Source: Azophilus sp965221755 (GTDB lineage: Bacteria > Pseudomonadota > Gammaproteobacteria > Pseudomonadales > Azotimanducaceae). From it: a DNA stretch of 64,000 nt. The notes under the pieces were generated by a model. That model was not told the origin of the DNA. It did no database searches and saw nothing but the letters and a program-made list of their open reading frames with translations. The position numbers and the translations under genes were made by a program. Of the stretch, positions 52,507 through 61,806 are shown one piece after another (position 1 is the first letter of the stretch; each line of letters begins with the position of its first letter). The stretch spans positions 1,612,001 through 1,676,000 of the forward strand of contig OZ244921.1 of assembly GCA_965221755.1 (NCBI GenBank), in the 5' to 3' direction.

Positions 52507-53212
52507 TCAATTGCTAAGGATGAACAGATCGCCATGAAGTGTTAGGTGGAATCCATGCAGAAGGTCCATCCCCAAAAGCACATCAAAGTTCCCTAGACCC
52601 ACTGACAAGGGCATGACCTTCATGTTCGGTATCCCCCGGCTGAAAGTTTGTTGCTGATCGGAAATCGGAAGCCTCATGTCAATTTCGTAAAGGGGCACGT
52701 TCGTAAAGGGGCACGTCCATTTGGCCATGCACTCCAACAATGGTCTCCCACTCATGGGACTTGGCCAAACCAAGCTCTTCAACAACCCTTTCGGATATCC
52801 CGGAAATCGTAGCTCCAGTGTCGAGCAACGCGGTGGCACTGAGCACCTGCTTACCGTCAGGGTCAACAACTCCGGGTTGGGCCACATGCACGGTCAGCAG
52901 AATCTGTCTATTGACGACCTGCCCAAGAAAGGAGGGCACGGCATCAGCCCACGGACAAAGGGGTGACGTGAAGAGCAGCGCTCCCCAAGCTTCCGGGTTC
53001 CCCGCCGATTTTGGGCGAGACCGAGAATTTGCCTGATGGATACATGGCTCGCCCACCATTAGAGCATCTTCCTTACTGTTGAAAAAATGGACCACTTTGC
53101 CATCGCTCATCAGAGCATACTTGCCCCAGTGATCCCGTATGAGTTGCGCCTCTGCTTCGCGAAAGGCTTTGATGTTCTTCCTAAGTTCTCCGTGTCCAGC
53201 ACTCATATCCAT
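52507..53212 (-). pseudogene. Retropepsin-like aspartic protease, broken by a 16-bp tandem duplication
   Basis: The first frame (from ATG 53212) runs through an N-terminal domain to the protease motif LSATALLDTGATISGIS (D-T-G-A), then VHGQMDVPLYE and stops at 52679. The remainder, EIDMRLPISDQQQTFSRGI to FDVLLGMDLLHGFHLTLHG, lies in a second frame ending at 52507, where LLGMDLL is the second conserved element of the fold. A 16-bp unit (TTCGTAAAGGGGCACG) is present twice in tandem at about 52684-52715. Removing one unit restores VPLYEIDMR in one frame. Two proteins or none would be made as it stands. Confidence 0.8.
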
Positions 53213-53465
53213 ACTCCCTTGGGGAAAGGACCAAATTTGGGAATTTCATTGCCCAAACACTGCTGCTAGCGGCTACTTTACTCCACACCGACGCCTCTCG
53301 TCACAACTTACCACTCGGCTACAGAAGTTCCATGGCGCCTGGAAGCTAGGACTTGAATTCATGTGAGTGGCGACAACAGAGCCAATAGGGAGCGCGATAT
53401 CTCGTTCGTGCGTCAGCTAGGACATCCTTTCGGAGCCAGCCGAAGGATCCAGTCGGGCAGCGGAA

Positions 53466-53912
53466 CTACTCAGCCACCACGGAGACGGGCACGGAGACTG
53501 ACACTTCCGAGTGGATGCGCACGGTGACTTCGTAGTCGCCCACCACCCGGAACGCGCCCTCGGACAGGATGATCTCGCGCTTATGCACTTCAATGCCCTG
53601 CTCGGCAAGGGCGTTGGCGATTTCCTGAGCGCCGACTGAGCCGTAAAGCTTGCCCTCATCGCCAGCCTTGACGACGATGGTGACGTTGGTTGCGGCCAAC
53701 TGCCTGCCGCGGTCGCCAGCCTCGGCGAGGCGGGCTGCGGCGAGCTTCTGCAGTTCGGCCCGCCGCTGCTCGAACACCTCGCGGTTCTCGGCGGTGGCCC
53801 GCACCGCCTTGCCTTGGGGCAGCAAGTAGTTTCTGGCGAAGCCCGGCTTGACCGCCACCTCGTCACCGAGGTCGCCAAGGCGGTTGATGGGCTCAAGGAG
53901 GATGACGTTCAA
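53466..53912 (-). CDS. rplI: 50S ribosomal protein L9
   Basis: The 148-residue protein begins MNVILLEPINRLGDLGDEVAVKPGFARNYL when read in two parts, the usual L9 N-terminal domain with GFARNYLLP. It ends with a C-terminal domain including EVHKREIILSEGAFRVVGDYEV. It binds 23S rRNA at the base of the L1 stalk. Third gene of the rpsF-rpsR-rplI operon, 10 bp after rpsR. The 250 bp downstream to 53213 hold no gene. Confidence 0.96.
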   Translation of the reverse strand: MNVILLEPINRLGDLGDEVAVKPGFARNYLLPQGKAVRATAENREVFEQRRAELQKLAAARLAEAGDRGRQLAATNVTIVVKAGDEGKLYGSVGAQEIANALAEQGIEVHKREIILSEGAFRVVGDYEVTVRIHSEVSVSVPVSVVAE

Positions 53913-53922
53913 GGGAACACCC

Positions 53923-54144
53923 TCACGCGTGCTGGTCGGTGTAAGGCAGCAGGGCCAAGTAGCGCGCTCGCTTGATTTCGGTGGCGAGCTGGCGCTGGAA
54001 CTTGGCGCTGGTGCCGGTGATGCGGCTGGGGACGATCTTGCCGGTTTCGCCGAGGAACTGCTTCAGCAGGTCAAGATCCTTGTAGTCCAGTTGGGCGGGG
54101 TCCGCCTTGGCGGCAAACTTCTTGTGCCGGAATCTCGGGCTCAT
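53923..54144 (-). CDS. rpsR: 30S ribosomal protein S18
   Basis: The 73-residue protein has FAAKADPAQLDYKDLDLLKQ, then FLGETGKIVPSRITGTSAKFQ, and ends RYLALLPYTDQH, standard for S18. It overlaps the rpsF stop by ATGA and forms a heterodimer with S6 on the 30S platform. No priB lies between it and rpsF. Confidence 0.97.
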   Translation of the reverse strand: MSPRFRHKKFAAKADPAQLDYKDLDLLKQFLGETGKIVPSRITGTSAKFQRQLATEIKRARYLALLPYTDQHA

Positions 54145-54659
54145 TCGGTTTCCTCCTTGGTCTCAGCGGCGCTCGCCTCCTGCGGGGGCGCGGCGTCGCC
54201 CTTGGCCTCGGCGACGTCTTCCCTGGCGCCGTCGGCGGCCTCATCGGCACGGTTGCCGCCTTGGGCGCCGCCGTCCGCAGCACGGACAGCCGGGACCGTG
54301 CGACGCGCCTCCTGCTCGCGTTCCCGCTCCTGCTCGCGCAGTTCCTCCTCGTAAATCTTGGAGTTGCCGGTCACTGGCCCCCGGCGCCGGATGATGAGGT
54401 TGCGCAGCACCGCATCGTTGAACCTGAAGGCGCTCTCCAGCTCGGCCAGCGCTTCTTGGCTGACCTCCATGTTGATCAGCACGTAATGGGCCTTATGAAT
54501 CTTGGCGATGGGATAGGCGAGCTGCCGGCGCCCCCAGTCCTCCACCCGATGCACCTTGCCGGCCCAGCGCTCAATGAGCCCGAGATAGCGTTCGATCATT
54601 CCAGGCACCTGATCACTTTGATCGGGATGAACCAGGAACACGACTTCGTAATGCCGCAC
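54141..54659 (-). CDS. rpsF: 30S ribosomal protein S6 with acidic C-terminal tail
   Basis: The S6 core is clear from GTG 54659: RHYEVVFLVHPDQSDQVPGM, VHRVEDWGRRQLAYPIAK, HKAHYVLINME and FNDAVLRNLIIRR. GTG is chosen over ATG 54683 because GGAAGGAGG sits about 8 nt before it and homologues start MRHYE. After residue 105 comes a tail of about 65 residues rich in Glu, Ala, Arg and Gly (EREREQEARR, ETKEETE), longer than the usual glutamate tail that RimK extends in enterics. First gene of the operon. Confidence 0.95.
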   Translation of the reverse strand: MRHYEVVFLVHPDQSDQVPGMIERYLGLIERWAGKVHRVEDWGRRQLAYPIAKIHKAHYVLINMEVSQEALAELESAFRFNDAVLRNLIIRRRGPVTGNSKIYEEELREQEREREQEARRTVPAVRAADGGAQGGNRADEAADGAREDVAEAKGDAAPPQEASAAETKEETE

Positions 54660-54772
54660 TGGAGTGCCTCCTTCCGGTGTCAATTCGCCTCCGCCGCGCC
54701 AAACGGGACGGCGTGAAGCAAGGAGCGCTGAACAGGGGGCGGCATTCTAAGCGCTGCGGCGGCGATGTCAAT

Positions 54773-54865
54773 GCGCGACCTGACGGTCGCGGATGGAGTT
54801 TCGCTGGCGCGAAACTCCGCGCTCGTCGCTTAGATCAGATTCCGGTATGTTTCTGAGCCCGCACA
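54773..54865 (-). repeat. 93-bp composite palindromic repeat, second identical copy
   Basis: It is identical to 50750-50842, in the same orientation. It lies upstream of rpsF in the gap between the rpsF and rlmB genes (54660-55036). The rest of that gap has no recognisable gene. Confidence 0.85.
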
Positions 54866-55036
54866 TGCGATCCCCAATGCAAAAGCGTTTCGGGCGCAAT
54901 GCGTGCTTCCGGCATTTCCTTCAATTCAGCCATCGTGGTCACCTCAACCTGTGGGCCAGCCCATCATTCGCCCGTGCGTGCGCCAATTGAACGCTACGGC
55001 GCCATCTCGCCGAAAGAACACCCCCTTGGGCTTGCG

Positions 55037-55771
55037 TCATCTTTCTCCCCGCTGCCGAACCGCCTCGAACAGCATGACGCCGGTGGCGACGGCCACGTTG
55101 AGGCTGTCCACGTCGCCAGCCATCGGGATGGCGGCCAGCTCGTCGCAGGTCTTGCGGGTGAGTTGGCGCAGGCCCCGGCCCTCGCCGCCGACCACGATGG
55201 CGACATTGCGGGTGAGGTCCGCAGCGGTCCAAGGGCGCGCAGCGGTCCCGTCAGCGCCGATCAGCCAGACGCCGAGGCGTTTGAGCCACTCCAGGCGACG
55301 GGCGAGATTGGCCACTTCGACCAAGGTGGCCTGCTCGGCGCTGCCCGCCGCGGCCTTTAGGGCCGCGGCGCTCAAGGGAGCGCTGCGGCGCCGGGGCCAG
55401 AGAATGGCGTGAACGCCGGCCGCTGCCGCAGTGCGCACGCAGGCGCCGAGGTTGCGCGGGTCGTTGACGCCGTCGAGAACCAGAAAGAGCTTGGGCGACG
55501 GCCAGCGCTCGAACCGGTCCTCGAACTCGGCTTCCGTGGTGAGCCGCAGTTCGTGGCAGAGCGCGACCGCTCCCTGGTGGACGGGCCCGCCAAGGCGGTC
55601 GAGCCGTTGCCGGGGCGCAAATTCATGGCGCACGTTGCGCTCAGCGGCCAAGCCCAGCAGGGTTTCGATGCGCGCATCGCGGCGATTGCGCTGCAGCAGC
55701 AGCACCCGCACCCGCTCCGGGGCTTTGCGCAACAGCGCTTCGACGGCGTGCAGGCCGCTGACTTCGCTCAC
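55037..55771 (-). CDS. rlmB: 23S rRNA (guanosine-2251-2'-O)-methyltransferase RlmB
   Basis: The 244-residue SPOUT methyltransferase has the N-terminal substrate domain (SGLHAVEALLRKAPERVR) and the knotted catalytic domain: FLVLDGVNDPRNLGACVRTA near 95-114, IVVGGEGRGLRQL near 190-202, and IPMAGDVDSLNVAVATGVML near 213-232. These are motifs 1-3. It methylates G2251 in the peptidyl-transferase P-loop. Start ATG 55771 overlaps the rnr stop by 4 bp, as in many gammaproteobacteria. Confidence 0.96.
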   Translation of the reverse strand: MSEVSGLHAVEALLRKAPERVRVLLLQRNRRDARIETLLGLAAERNVRHEFAPRQRLDRLGGPVHQGAVALCHELRLTTEAEFEDRFERWPSPKLFLVLDGVNDPRNLGACVRTAAAAGVHAILWPRRRSAPLSAAALKAAAGSAEQATLVEVANLARRLEWLKRLGVWLIGADGTAARPWTAADLTRNVAIVVGGEGRGLRQLTRKTCDELAAIPMAGDVDSLNVAVATGVMLFEAVRQRGER

Positions 55772-57861
55772 CGGCGCCGCCCGTGCCTGCCGCTGCGTCG
55801 CCGCGCCCCCGCAGTGCTACGGCGCCGGGAAGGAACGTCCGCCAGTTCAAGGTCGAGACGGCCAAGCTCCGGCTGCGCGCCCGCAAGGCGCACCTTGATG
55901 GCGTCGCCGAGCGCGTAGCTTGCGCCCGTGGTTTCGCCAACCAGACGGAATGGGGGCGCGTGGCGAAAGTAGTCGCCGCCAAGGGCGGAGACGTGCAGCA
56001 AACCTTGGATGAAATGGCCGTCAAGGTCCGCGAACAGGCCAAACTCGGCCACGCCAGCGACGGTGGCGGCAAAGGTCTCGCCGATTCGCGGCGCCACAAA
56101 ACTGCACTTCAGCCAAGCATCCACCATGCGGGCGGCATCGTCGGCGCGACGCTCGGCGAGTGACGCTTGGGCGCCCGCCTCGGCGAGCATCCGGCGCGCA
56201 TCGCCGCTCTCCGGCTGGCCATGCAGAACCGCCTTGATGGCTCGATGCACGGTCAAGTCCGGGTAGCGGCGGATCGGCGAGGTGAAGTGGGCGTAACGGT
56301 CCAGCGCCAGAGCGAAGTGGCCCTCGGTCTCCGGCGCATAGCGCGCCCTTTGCATCGACTGCAGCGCAAGCAGGGCGAAGAGCCAGCCATCCGGTCGCTG
56401 CCGCACGGCGCTGAGCGACTTCTGCAACGATTTGGCGCTCATTTGCCGCTGATCCGGCAGGGGTGCGCCGACGCTGGCCAAGGCTTGGGACAGGGGGGCC
56501 AGCTTGGTCGGATCCGGGGGCTCGTGAATGCGGCGCAGCGCCGCCCGGCCTTGGGCCTCAAGGAATTCGGCAGCGCAGCTGTTGGCGGCGATCATCGCCT
56601 CCTCGATCAGTCGATGCGAGTCCAGCCGACGCGTCGGCTTGATGGCGGTCACTTCGCCGCCGCGAAGCTCCGGAGCGCCTTCGTGGACCTCGAAGTCCAA
56701 CGCCCCGCGCGCCTCGCGGGCTCGGCGCAGCGCCTCATAAGCGCTGAATAACGCCCCCAAGGACTTGGCCGCCCCGCGTGGCCGCCCATTGTCGTTGCGT
56801 CGCAGGGCCTCGGCCTCCGCGTAGGTGAGCCGCGCTTGGGAACGGATCAGGGCCTCCTTGAATTCGTAGCGGGCTATGCGGCCCTTGCGGCTCACCCGCA
56901 TGTCGCAGACCAGGGCCAGCCGATCTTCATCCGGGCGCAGCGAGCAAATGCCGTTGGACAGCGCCTCGGGCAGCATGGGAATGACCCGTTCCGGGAAGTA
57001 AACCGAGGTGCCGCGCTCCCGGGCGGCGGCATCAAGGGCGCTGCCGGGCGCAACGTAGTGGGCCACGTCAGCGATGGCGACGACCAGCCGCCAACCCTCG
57101 CCCCTGGCCTCGGCATGGACCGCGTCGTCAAAGTCGCGGGCCGAGGGGCCGTCGATGGTGACCATCGGCAGGTGCCGCAAGTCGATGCGCCCCGTATGGT
57201 CGGTGGCCCCCACTTGGCGTGGCGCGGCTTTGGCGGCGCGGTCCACGCCCGGTGGCCAGCAAGCTGGAATCGCGTAGGCCGTCACGGCGGCTTCGCAGGC
57301 CGTCTCGGCGACGCTTTCCCCGCCGATGACCTGCTCGATGCGCCCGATCAGGCCGCGGGGACCGGCACCGGTAACGCAGACGCGGACAATGTCGCCATCC
57401 TTGGCGTAGCTTGATGCGTCGCTTAAGGCCAAGCGGCCGCGCGCGCCGCCGCCGAGCGCTTCAATGTAAGCGCCCAGCGCAGTGGTTCGGAACACCCCGG
57501 CGAGGGGTTCAGCCGAGTGCTCCAGCACCCGCAGCACTCGGGCGCGGCCTTGGCTGCGCAACGCCTCCACCCGGTCGCCCGCGCGCAACGCGCTGCGCCC
57601 GCCTCCTTCCACTGGCAGCCCCTCGACCGCAAGGCCAAGAGGGCCGGCTTCAATCAGGCCCATGAATCGATCGGCCGGCGCCGCCAGGTACACGCCCGCA
57701 TGATCACGCACGATGCGGCCATCGCGCACCAACCGCTTGAGCGCGGCGCGCAATGCGGCGCCGTCCGCGAAGCGCCGGCGGAGATCGCGATAGGGCATCG
57801 GTTCGGCGCGCAGCAGACGCACGATGGCGGCGACCTTGGCCGGGTGCTTGCCTTCTGACAA
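55768..57861 (-). CDS. rnr: Ribonuclease R
   Basis: The 697-residue RNase II-superfamily exonuclease has a winged-helix N-terminus (PYRDLRRRFADGAALRAALK), cold-shock domains, the RNB catalytic core with TIDGPSARDFDDAVHAE near 236-252 carrying the four Asp residues, and a C-terminal S1 domain (FAATVAGVAEFGLFADLDG). A basic tail (RRRSTAGARRRSGRHGRRR) ends it, typical of RNase R. It degrades structured RNA and also tmRNA-tagged messages, which links it functionally to ssrA. It is somewhat shorter than E. coli RNase R (about 810 residues). Confidence 0.95.
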   Translation of the reverse strand: MSEGKHPAKVAAIVRLLRAEPMPYRDLRRRFADGAALRAALKRLVRDGRIVRDHAGVYLAAPADRFMGLIEAGPLGLAVEGLPVEGGGRSALRAGDRVEALRSQGRARVLRVLEHSAEPLAGVFRTTALGAYIEALGGGARGRLALSDASSYAKDGDIVRVCVTGAGPRGLIGRIEQVIGGESVAETACEAAVTAYAIPACWPPGVDRAAKAAPRQVGATDHTGRIDLRHLPMVTIDGPSARDFDDAVHAEARGEGWRLVVAIADVAHYVAPGSALDAAARERGTSVYFPERVIPMLPEALSNGICSLRPDEDRLALVCDMRVSRKGRIARYEFKEALIRSQARLTYAEAEALRRNDNGRPRGAAKSLGALFSAYEALRRAREARGALDFEVHEGAPELRGGEVTAIKPTRRLDSHRLIEEAMIAANSCAAEFLEAQGRAALRRIHEPPDPTKLAPLSQALASVGAPLPDQRQMSAKSLQKSLSAVRQRPDGWLFALLALQSMQRARYAPETEGHFALALDRYAHFTSPIRRYPDLTVHRAIKAVLHGQPESGDARRMLAEAGAQASLAERRADDAARMVDAWLKCSFVAPRIGETFAATVAGVAEFGLFADLDGHFIQGLLHVSALGGDYFRHAPPFRLVGETTGASYALGDAIKVRLAGAQPELGRLDLELADVPSRRRSTAGARRRSGRHGRRR

Positions 57862-58159
57862 GGGTGAATCCTGATCCGGGCGCTATAGCGTCGCGGATCA
57901 GGCGGGCAAACGCAATGTCCGGGAGCCTCTTGTCCGGTAACCCCTGCCCCCGGAGTTCACGGCTGCAAATCCGCCGCCGCCGGCCCCTTTGGCGCGTTCG
58001 ATTTGGTCAAGCATGACCCGATGCTCTCCTCAATCGCCCGTGCATTCCCGTGCATTCATTCCCGTGCATTAAGGGACGGCGGCATCGATTTTTCGCTTTC
58101 GCGGCTTTCGCAGGCAGGGGCTCCCGGCGTCTTTGCGAACGGGGCTTGTCGCAGACCCC

Positions 58160-60412
58160 CTAAAACGCGATGCGCACGCCAAGGGATGCGGTGCGATCCT
58201 TGTTGGGCCGAGCGCCGTAGGGTTGGCGGCCGACGATCTCCTGCTCGCGGGTCAGGTTCTCGACTCGGGCAAAGAGGTCGAAGCTTTCGGTTAGGCGGTA
58301 GTTGCCTGCGAAATCCACGGTCAGTGTGCTGTCGATGCGCTCGAAGGCGCCGCAGGCCGCCTTGGTGCAGACCCCGTCGATGTAGTTGGCGGACACGAAC
58401 AAAGCCCAGCGGCTCCGCTGCAAGCCAAGGGTCAGGTTGAGTTGGTGGTCCGGGATGTAGGGTATGGGGTCGCCCTTGCGGACGTCGCCGAAGAAGTCGG
58501 TGTCCGCGATGTCGGTGTCGAACTCGCCGTTGATGTGGGTGTAGGCCAACTCCACGGGCAGGCTCACGGCCGCGTCCGGCAGCAGTTCGGCGGCGAGGCG
58601 CAGCTCCAAGCCAATGACCGTCGCCGCGTCGCCGTTGAAGGCGTCGCCGATTTCGCAATCCGTCCCCGACGACGCCGTGCATTCACCGAGCAGGTTGTCG
58701 TAGTCGCTGAGGAACCAAGTGGCTTCGGCGCTGACCCGTTCGTCAGTGAAGCGGGCGCCGACCTCGTAGTTCAAGGCGGTCTCCTCGTCCACGTCGGGCG
58801 CGTTGGTGGGCGCCGTGAAGCCTTTGTGGACGCCGCCGAAAAGGCTCAGGCGGTCGTTGAGACCGTAGATGGCGCCGGCCCCCGGCAGCCAGACGCGGGT
58901 CTTGTTGCGGCGGCCGCTGCGCAGGTTCTCGGCGGCTCGGGAAGCCGGGTTGGCGGTGCGTCCGGTTCGGATCTCCCAGCGGGTGCGGCGCTGGTCGATG
59001 TCCTCGTAGCGCAGGCCCGGGGTGAAGGTCCAGCGGCCCCACTGGATTTCATCGACCAGATGCAGCGACAGGGCTTCGGCTTCCTGCAGGCGGTTGCCGG
59101 CGTTGCCGAGCAGGCCCCGGTCGTCGAGCAGCAGGCGTCCGCTGCTTTGGCGATAAGCGCTGTTGCGCTGCAGGCGGTCCTCCTCGTCCTCGTGGTAGCG
59201 GGCGCCAAAGCTTAGCCGGTGGTTGAATGCGCCCGTGGCAGCGGTCCAGGAGAGGCTGCCCTGCACTCCGCGGGAGAAGTAGGTCCGCGCGTTGGAGCGC
59301 AGCTGGATGCTGCCCGGCGCCGTGTCGAGCGCGCCGTGCAAAATGGCCTGCAGTTGGTCAGGGGCCACGCCCCCTATGGGCTGGCCAAGGTTGATGGCCC
59401 GCACCACGTTTGACCAACTGGTGCGGGAGAACGATTGGGCGTCGGCGCTGCCGTCGAAGTCGATGCCCTCGGTCTTGAACCAATTTCGTTCGTGCTCGTT
59501 GTTGTAGTAAGTCACCGACGCCGCCAGCGAGTCGCTGGGCGTCCACTGGTAGCGCACAATGAGTTGCTGATGTTCGGTGGCGATGTTGTCGAGGCTTGAC
59601 AGCCCATAGCGGCGGAAGGGGTCGCGGGCGAAGTCGGCGTCCGTGAGGCCGAGGTAGCTCTGTTCCGAATCCTGATCAGCAATCTGCACCTTCAGCGCCA
59701 AGGCGTGGTCTGAATCCTCCGGAGCGTAGCTCAGCTTGAGGGTGTAGTCCTCCAGGTCAAGGCCGGAGTCCCCGCCCCGATCCACGTCCTGGAAGCCGTC
59801 GGAACGCCATTGGTGGGTTTCCACCAGAAAACCGAAACCCGCCGCATTGCGGGCGCCGTAGTGGCCGTGCAGGCGCCAAGTGGCATCTTCGGCGCCCTCG
59901 AGCATGGCGTATCCGGCGGCTTCGTCCGGGATGGGGGTGGAGACCATGTTCAGCGCGCCGCCGATGGTGTAGGGGCCTTGGCTGATGGCTGCTGGACCGG
60001 TGAGCACCTCAATGGCCGCCATGCGGCCCAAGGTGGGGAAATAGTACGCGCTTGGCGCGGAATAGGGCGCCGGGGCGATCAGCACGTTGTCCTCCAGGAG
60101 GGTGATGCGACCGCTGCGTTCGGTGGCCACCCCGCGGATGCTGATGTTGGGCCGCAGCCCGTAGCCGTCCTCAACCTGCACGGATACGCCCGGCACTTGG
60201 CGGATGAGACGCTGAATGTCCCCATGCCCGAGGCGCCGAAGCTCCTCCGTGCCGATGTGGCGGGCACCGCCGGCGATGCGGTTGGCCTGCGCCCGTTCGC
60301 CGACGATCAACACCTCTTCAATGAAGGCTTGGTCATCAGCCTGCGTCGGCAGTGCTGCGCCGGCCAGAGATAACACGCCGACCAACGCCTTGAACCGAAC
60401 ATTGCGAACCAT
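58160..60412 (-). CDS. TonB-dependent outer-membrane receptor (FecA-like)
   Basis: The 750-residue receptor has a signal peptide (FKALVGVLSLAGAALPTQA), a TonB-box-like EEVLIVGE, the plug domain (IRQVPGVSVQVEDGYGLRPN, then ISIRGVATERSGRITLLEDN) and a 22-strand barrel ending in the aromatic terminal strand ASLGVRIAF. NYRLTESFDLFARVENLTREQE is the usual last-strand motif. The closest named type is FecA, a ferric-dicitrate or siderophore receptor. A Fur-like AT-rich box lies 45 bp upstream. No fecRI or ABC genes are adjacent. The 300 bp downstream contain a short tandem CCCGTGCATT repeat (58038-58072) and nothing else. Confidence 0.92.
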   Translation of the reverse strand: MVRNVRFKALVGVLSLAGAALPTQADDQAFIEEVLIVGERAQANRIAGGARHIGTEELRRLGHGDIQRLIRQVPGVSVQVEDGYGLRPNISIRGVATERSGRITLLEDNVLIAPAPYSAPSAYYFPTLGRMAAIEVLTGPAAISQGPYTIGGALNMVSTPIPDEAAGYAMLEGAEDATWRLHGHYGARNAAGFGFLVETHQWRSDGFQDVDRGGDSGLDLEDYTLKLSYAPEDSDHALALKVQIADQDSEQSYLGLTDADFARDPFRRYGLSSLDNIATEHQQLIVRYQWTPSDSLAASVTYYNNEHERNWFKTEGIDFDGSADAQSFSRTSWSNVVRAINLGQPIGGVAPDQLQAILHGALDTAPGSIQLRSNARTYFSRGVQGSLSWTAATGAFNHRLSFGARYHEDEEDRLQRNSAYRQSSGRLLLDDRGLLGNAGNRLQEAEALSLHLVDEIQWGRWTFTPGLRYEDIDQRRTRWEIRTGRTANPASRAAENLRSGRRNKTRVWLPGAGAIYGLNDRLSLFGGVHKGFTAPTNAPDVDEETALNYEVGARFTDERVSAEATWFLSDYDNLLGECTASSGTDCEIGDAFNGDAATVIGLELRLAAELLPDAAVSLPVELAYTHINGEFDTDIADTDFFGDVRKGDPIPYIPDHQLNLTLGLQRSRWALFVSANYIDGVCTKAACGAFERIDSTLTVDFAGNYRLTESFDLFARVENLTREQEIVGRQPYGARPNKDRTASLGVRIAF

Positions 60413-60454
60413 CGGGAAGCTCCTGTCAAACTCGATGGCGCCGAACCGTAAACC

Positions 60455-60476
60455 AAATGATATCGATTATCAAATT
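60455..60476 (-). promoter_or_regulatory. Candidate Fur box upstream of TonB receptor
   Basis: On the minus strand TTGATAATCGATATCATTTG resembles the Fur consensus of inverted GATAAT units. It is the only strongly AT-rich segment here and sits about 45 bp before the receptor ATG. Iron-dependent repression is an inference. Confidence 0.55.
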
Positions 60477-60556
60477 TATTTTATTTCGTTCAGAAGGCCG
60501 CCCGGATTGAGGGGCAGGCGCAACGGGAAGACATCAAGGGATGGGCGCAAAACGAG

Positions 60557-60643
60557 TGGTGCCGAGGAGAGGACTTGAACCTCCACGGGGTTGCCCCCAC
60601 TAGCACCTGAAGCTAGCGTGTCTACCAATTTCACCACCTCGGC
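60557..60643 (-). tRNA. tRNA-Leu (anticodon CAG)
   Basis: The minus strand gives GCCGAGG (60643-60637) pairing with CCTCGGC (60567-60561), then A and encoded CCA (60559-60557). Anticodon stem CTAGC/GCTAG closes the loop TTCAGGT, anticodon CAG. A long variable arm (GTGGGGGCAACCCC) and the T arm GGAGGTTCAAGTCCTCTC fit a class II leucine tRNA of 87 nt. Confidence 0.96.
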
Positions 60644-60734
60644 GGGCAGCGGGCGCGCAATGTAATGGCACGGCAAGGGCGTTGTCAATCCAATGTGCCG
60701 GCTCAGGACATTTCGGAACTTTTCGCCTGCCGGA

Positions 60735-61790
60735 TCAGGCAGCATCCTCGATCCCGACAAGGTACTCGTTTGGGGTTCGGCAATCCAGCGCCCAGTGCGG
60801 CCGCCGGTAGTTGTGGAAGAACTCGTGCCGGGCGAGCCTTGGGGCGACGTCGGCGACGGTGAGGGGTCCGTCGTAGAGGCTCCAGAACTCGGGACCGGTT
60901 GGCGCGCTCGACGCCCCGCCCTTGGGCGGGCTGACGTCTCCACTGGGGCCTTCGCGGCGGCAGGACGTGCAGGGGAATGCCCATCGCCTCGCAGGCGCGC
61001 TCGAAGTCGGCCATGAACTCGCTGCCGCCGTCCACCTGGATGGACCGGACGGGGAAGGGCATGGCCTCGAGCACGGCTTCGAGGAAGCGCTTGGCGTTGC
61101 CGGCGGTGGCGCGGGAGAAGACGCGGGCGGCCATGAACTTGGTGACGGGGCAGACGGCCCGGAACTCCTTGAGGGCGCGGCCGTCGCGGCTGTAGGTCAT
61201 GTGGTCGATCTGGAGCATCTCGCCGGGGGCCTTGGCCCGGTCGCCGTGCCTCCACCGGTTCGCCCAGGCGTCGTCGAAGCGGCGGCGGCGCTTGGGCTTG
61301 GCGCGCCCCTCGCAGAAGGACGCGGGCTTGATGCGCCCGTCGGCGATGGCCTTGGAGAGGATGCGCCCGACGGTGGAGACGGACAGGGCCAGGCCGTCCC
61401 TGGCCAGCATCGCGCGCAGCTTGGCCTTGCCCATGTAGGGGTGCTCCCGGCGCAGCTGGGCACGGCGCGGTCGTCGGCGTCGGTCCAGCGCCGGCGGCGG
61501 GCGGTTCGGGGGCGGGTGCTCCTGGGCTTGAGCGCCCGGGCGCCGCCGCGCCGGAAGGCCCTGCGCCAGTCGTAGTAGGTGCTCCTGGCCAAGCCGACGG
61601 TGCGCAGGGCGTCGCCGCGGCGCATGCCGCCGGCGACCATCCGGTCGATGAGTTCGAGGGCGCGCAGGCGAACCGAAGGTTCGTCATCGCGAAGCTACGC
61701 TTCGCGCAGGCGCTCCTCGGCGGCCCCCGCCGTCTCGGCGTCGATGCGCAGGCGCTTGCAGGAAGGCGGGCAGGCGTGCAACAGTTTCAT
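60735..61790 (-). pseudogene. IS481-family transposase copy 2, frameshifted
   Basis: It starts MKLLHACPPSCKRLRI as in copy 1. A 42-bp hairpin insertion brings a TAG (REA-stop-LRDDEPS). Then RTVGLARSTYYDWRRAFRRG, a frame change near 61440, and the integrase core MGKAKLRAM, QIDHMTYSRDGRALKEFRAV, SIQVDGGSEFMADFERACEA. Another shift follows HVLPPRRPQW, before the tail TPNEYLVGIEDAA. The core is better kept than in copy 1 and has no insertion at the second hairpin site. Confidence 0.82.
61664..61705 (-). repeat. 42-bp double-hairpin element, copy c
   Basis: It reads GCGAAGC-GTA-GCTTCGC, GATGA, CGAACC-TTC-GGTTCG, CCTGC on the minus strand. It is in the same place of the transposase as copy a (8375-8416), so that insertion predates the split of the two IS copies, but here it contains an in-frame TAG. 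Confidence 0.75.
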
Positions 61791-61806
61791 GCTCAGGCTC
61801 TGTACC

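Larger units (their letters stand above)
60700..61806 (-). mobile_element. IS481-like insertion sequence, copy 2 (decayed)
   Basis: The end at 60700 is GGCTCAGGACATTTCGGAAC, the same terminal repeat as copy 1. The transposase frame runs on the minus strand up to an ATG at 61790; the segment upstream of that ATG in copy 1 (with its left terminal repeat) is missing, so this copy is truncated where it meets a third fragment at 61807. Confidence 0.75.

Noticed and set aside
58038..58075. Short tandem CCCGTGCATT repeats as a possible second CRISPR or iteron origin
   Set aside because: Only three imperfect units without spacer structure or DnaA-type boxes; too little to call.
58442..59215. A 257-residue plus-strand frame opposite the TonB receptor
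   Set aside because: Antisense shadow of a clear receptor gene; no start context or domain.
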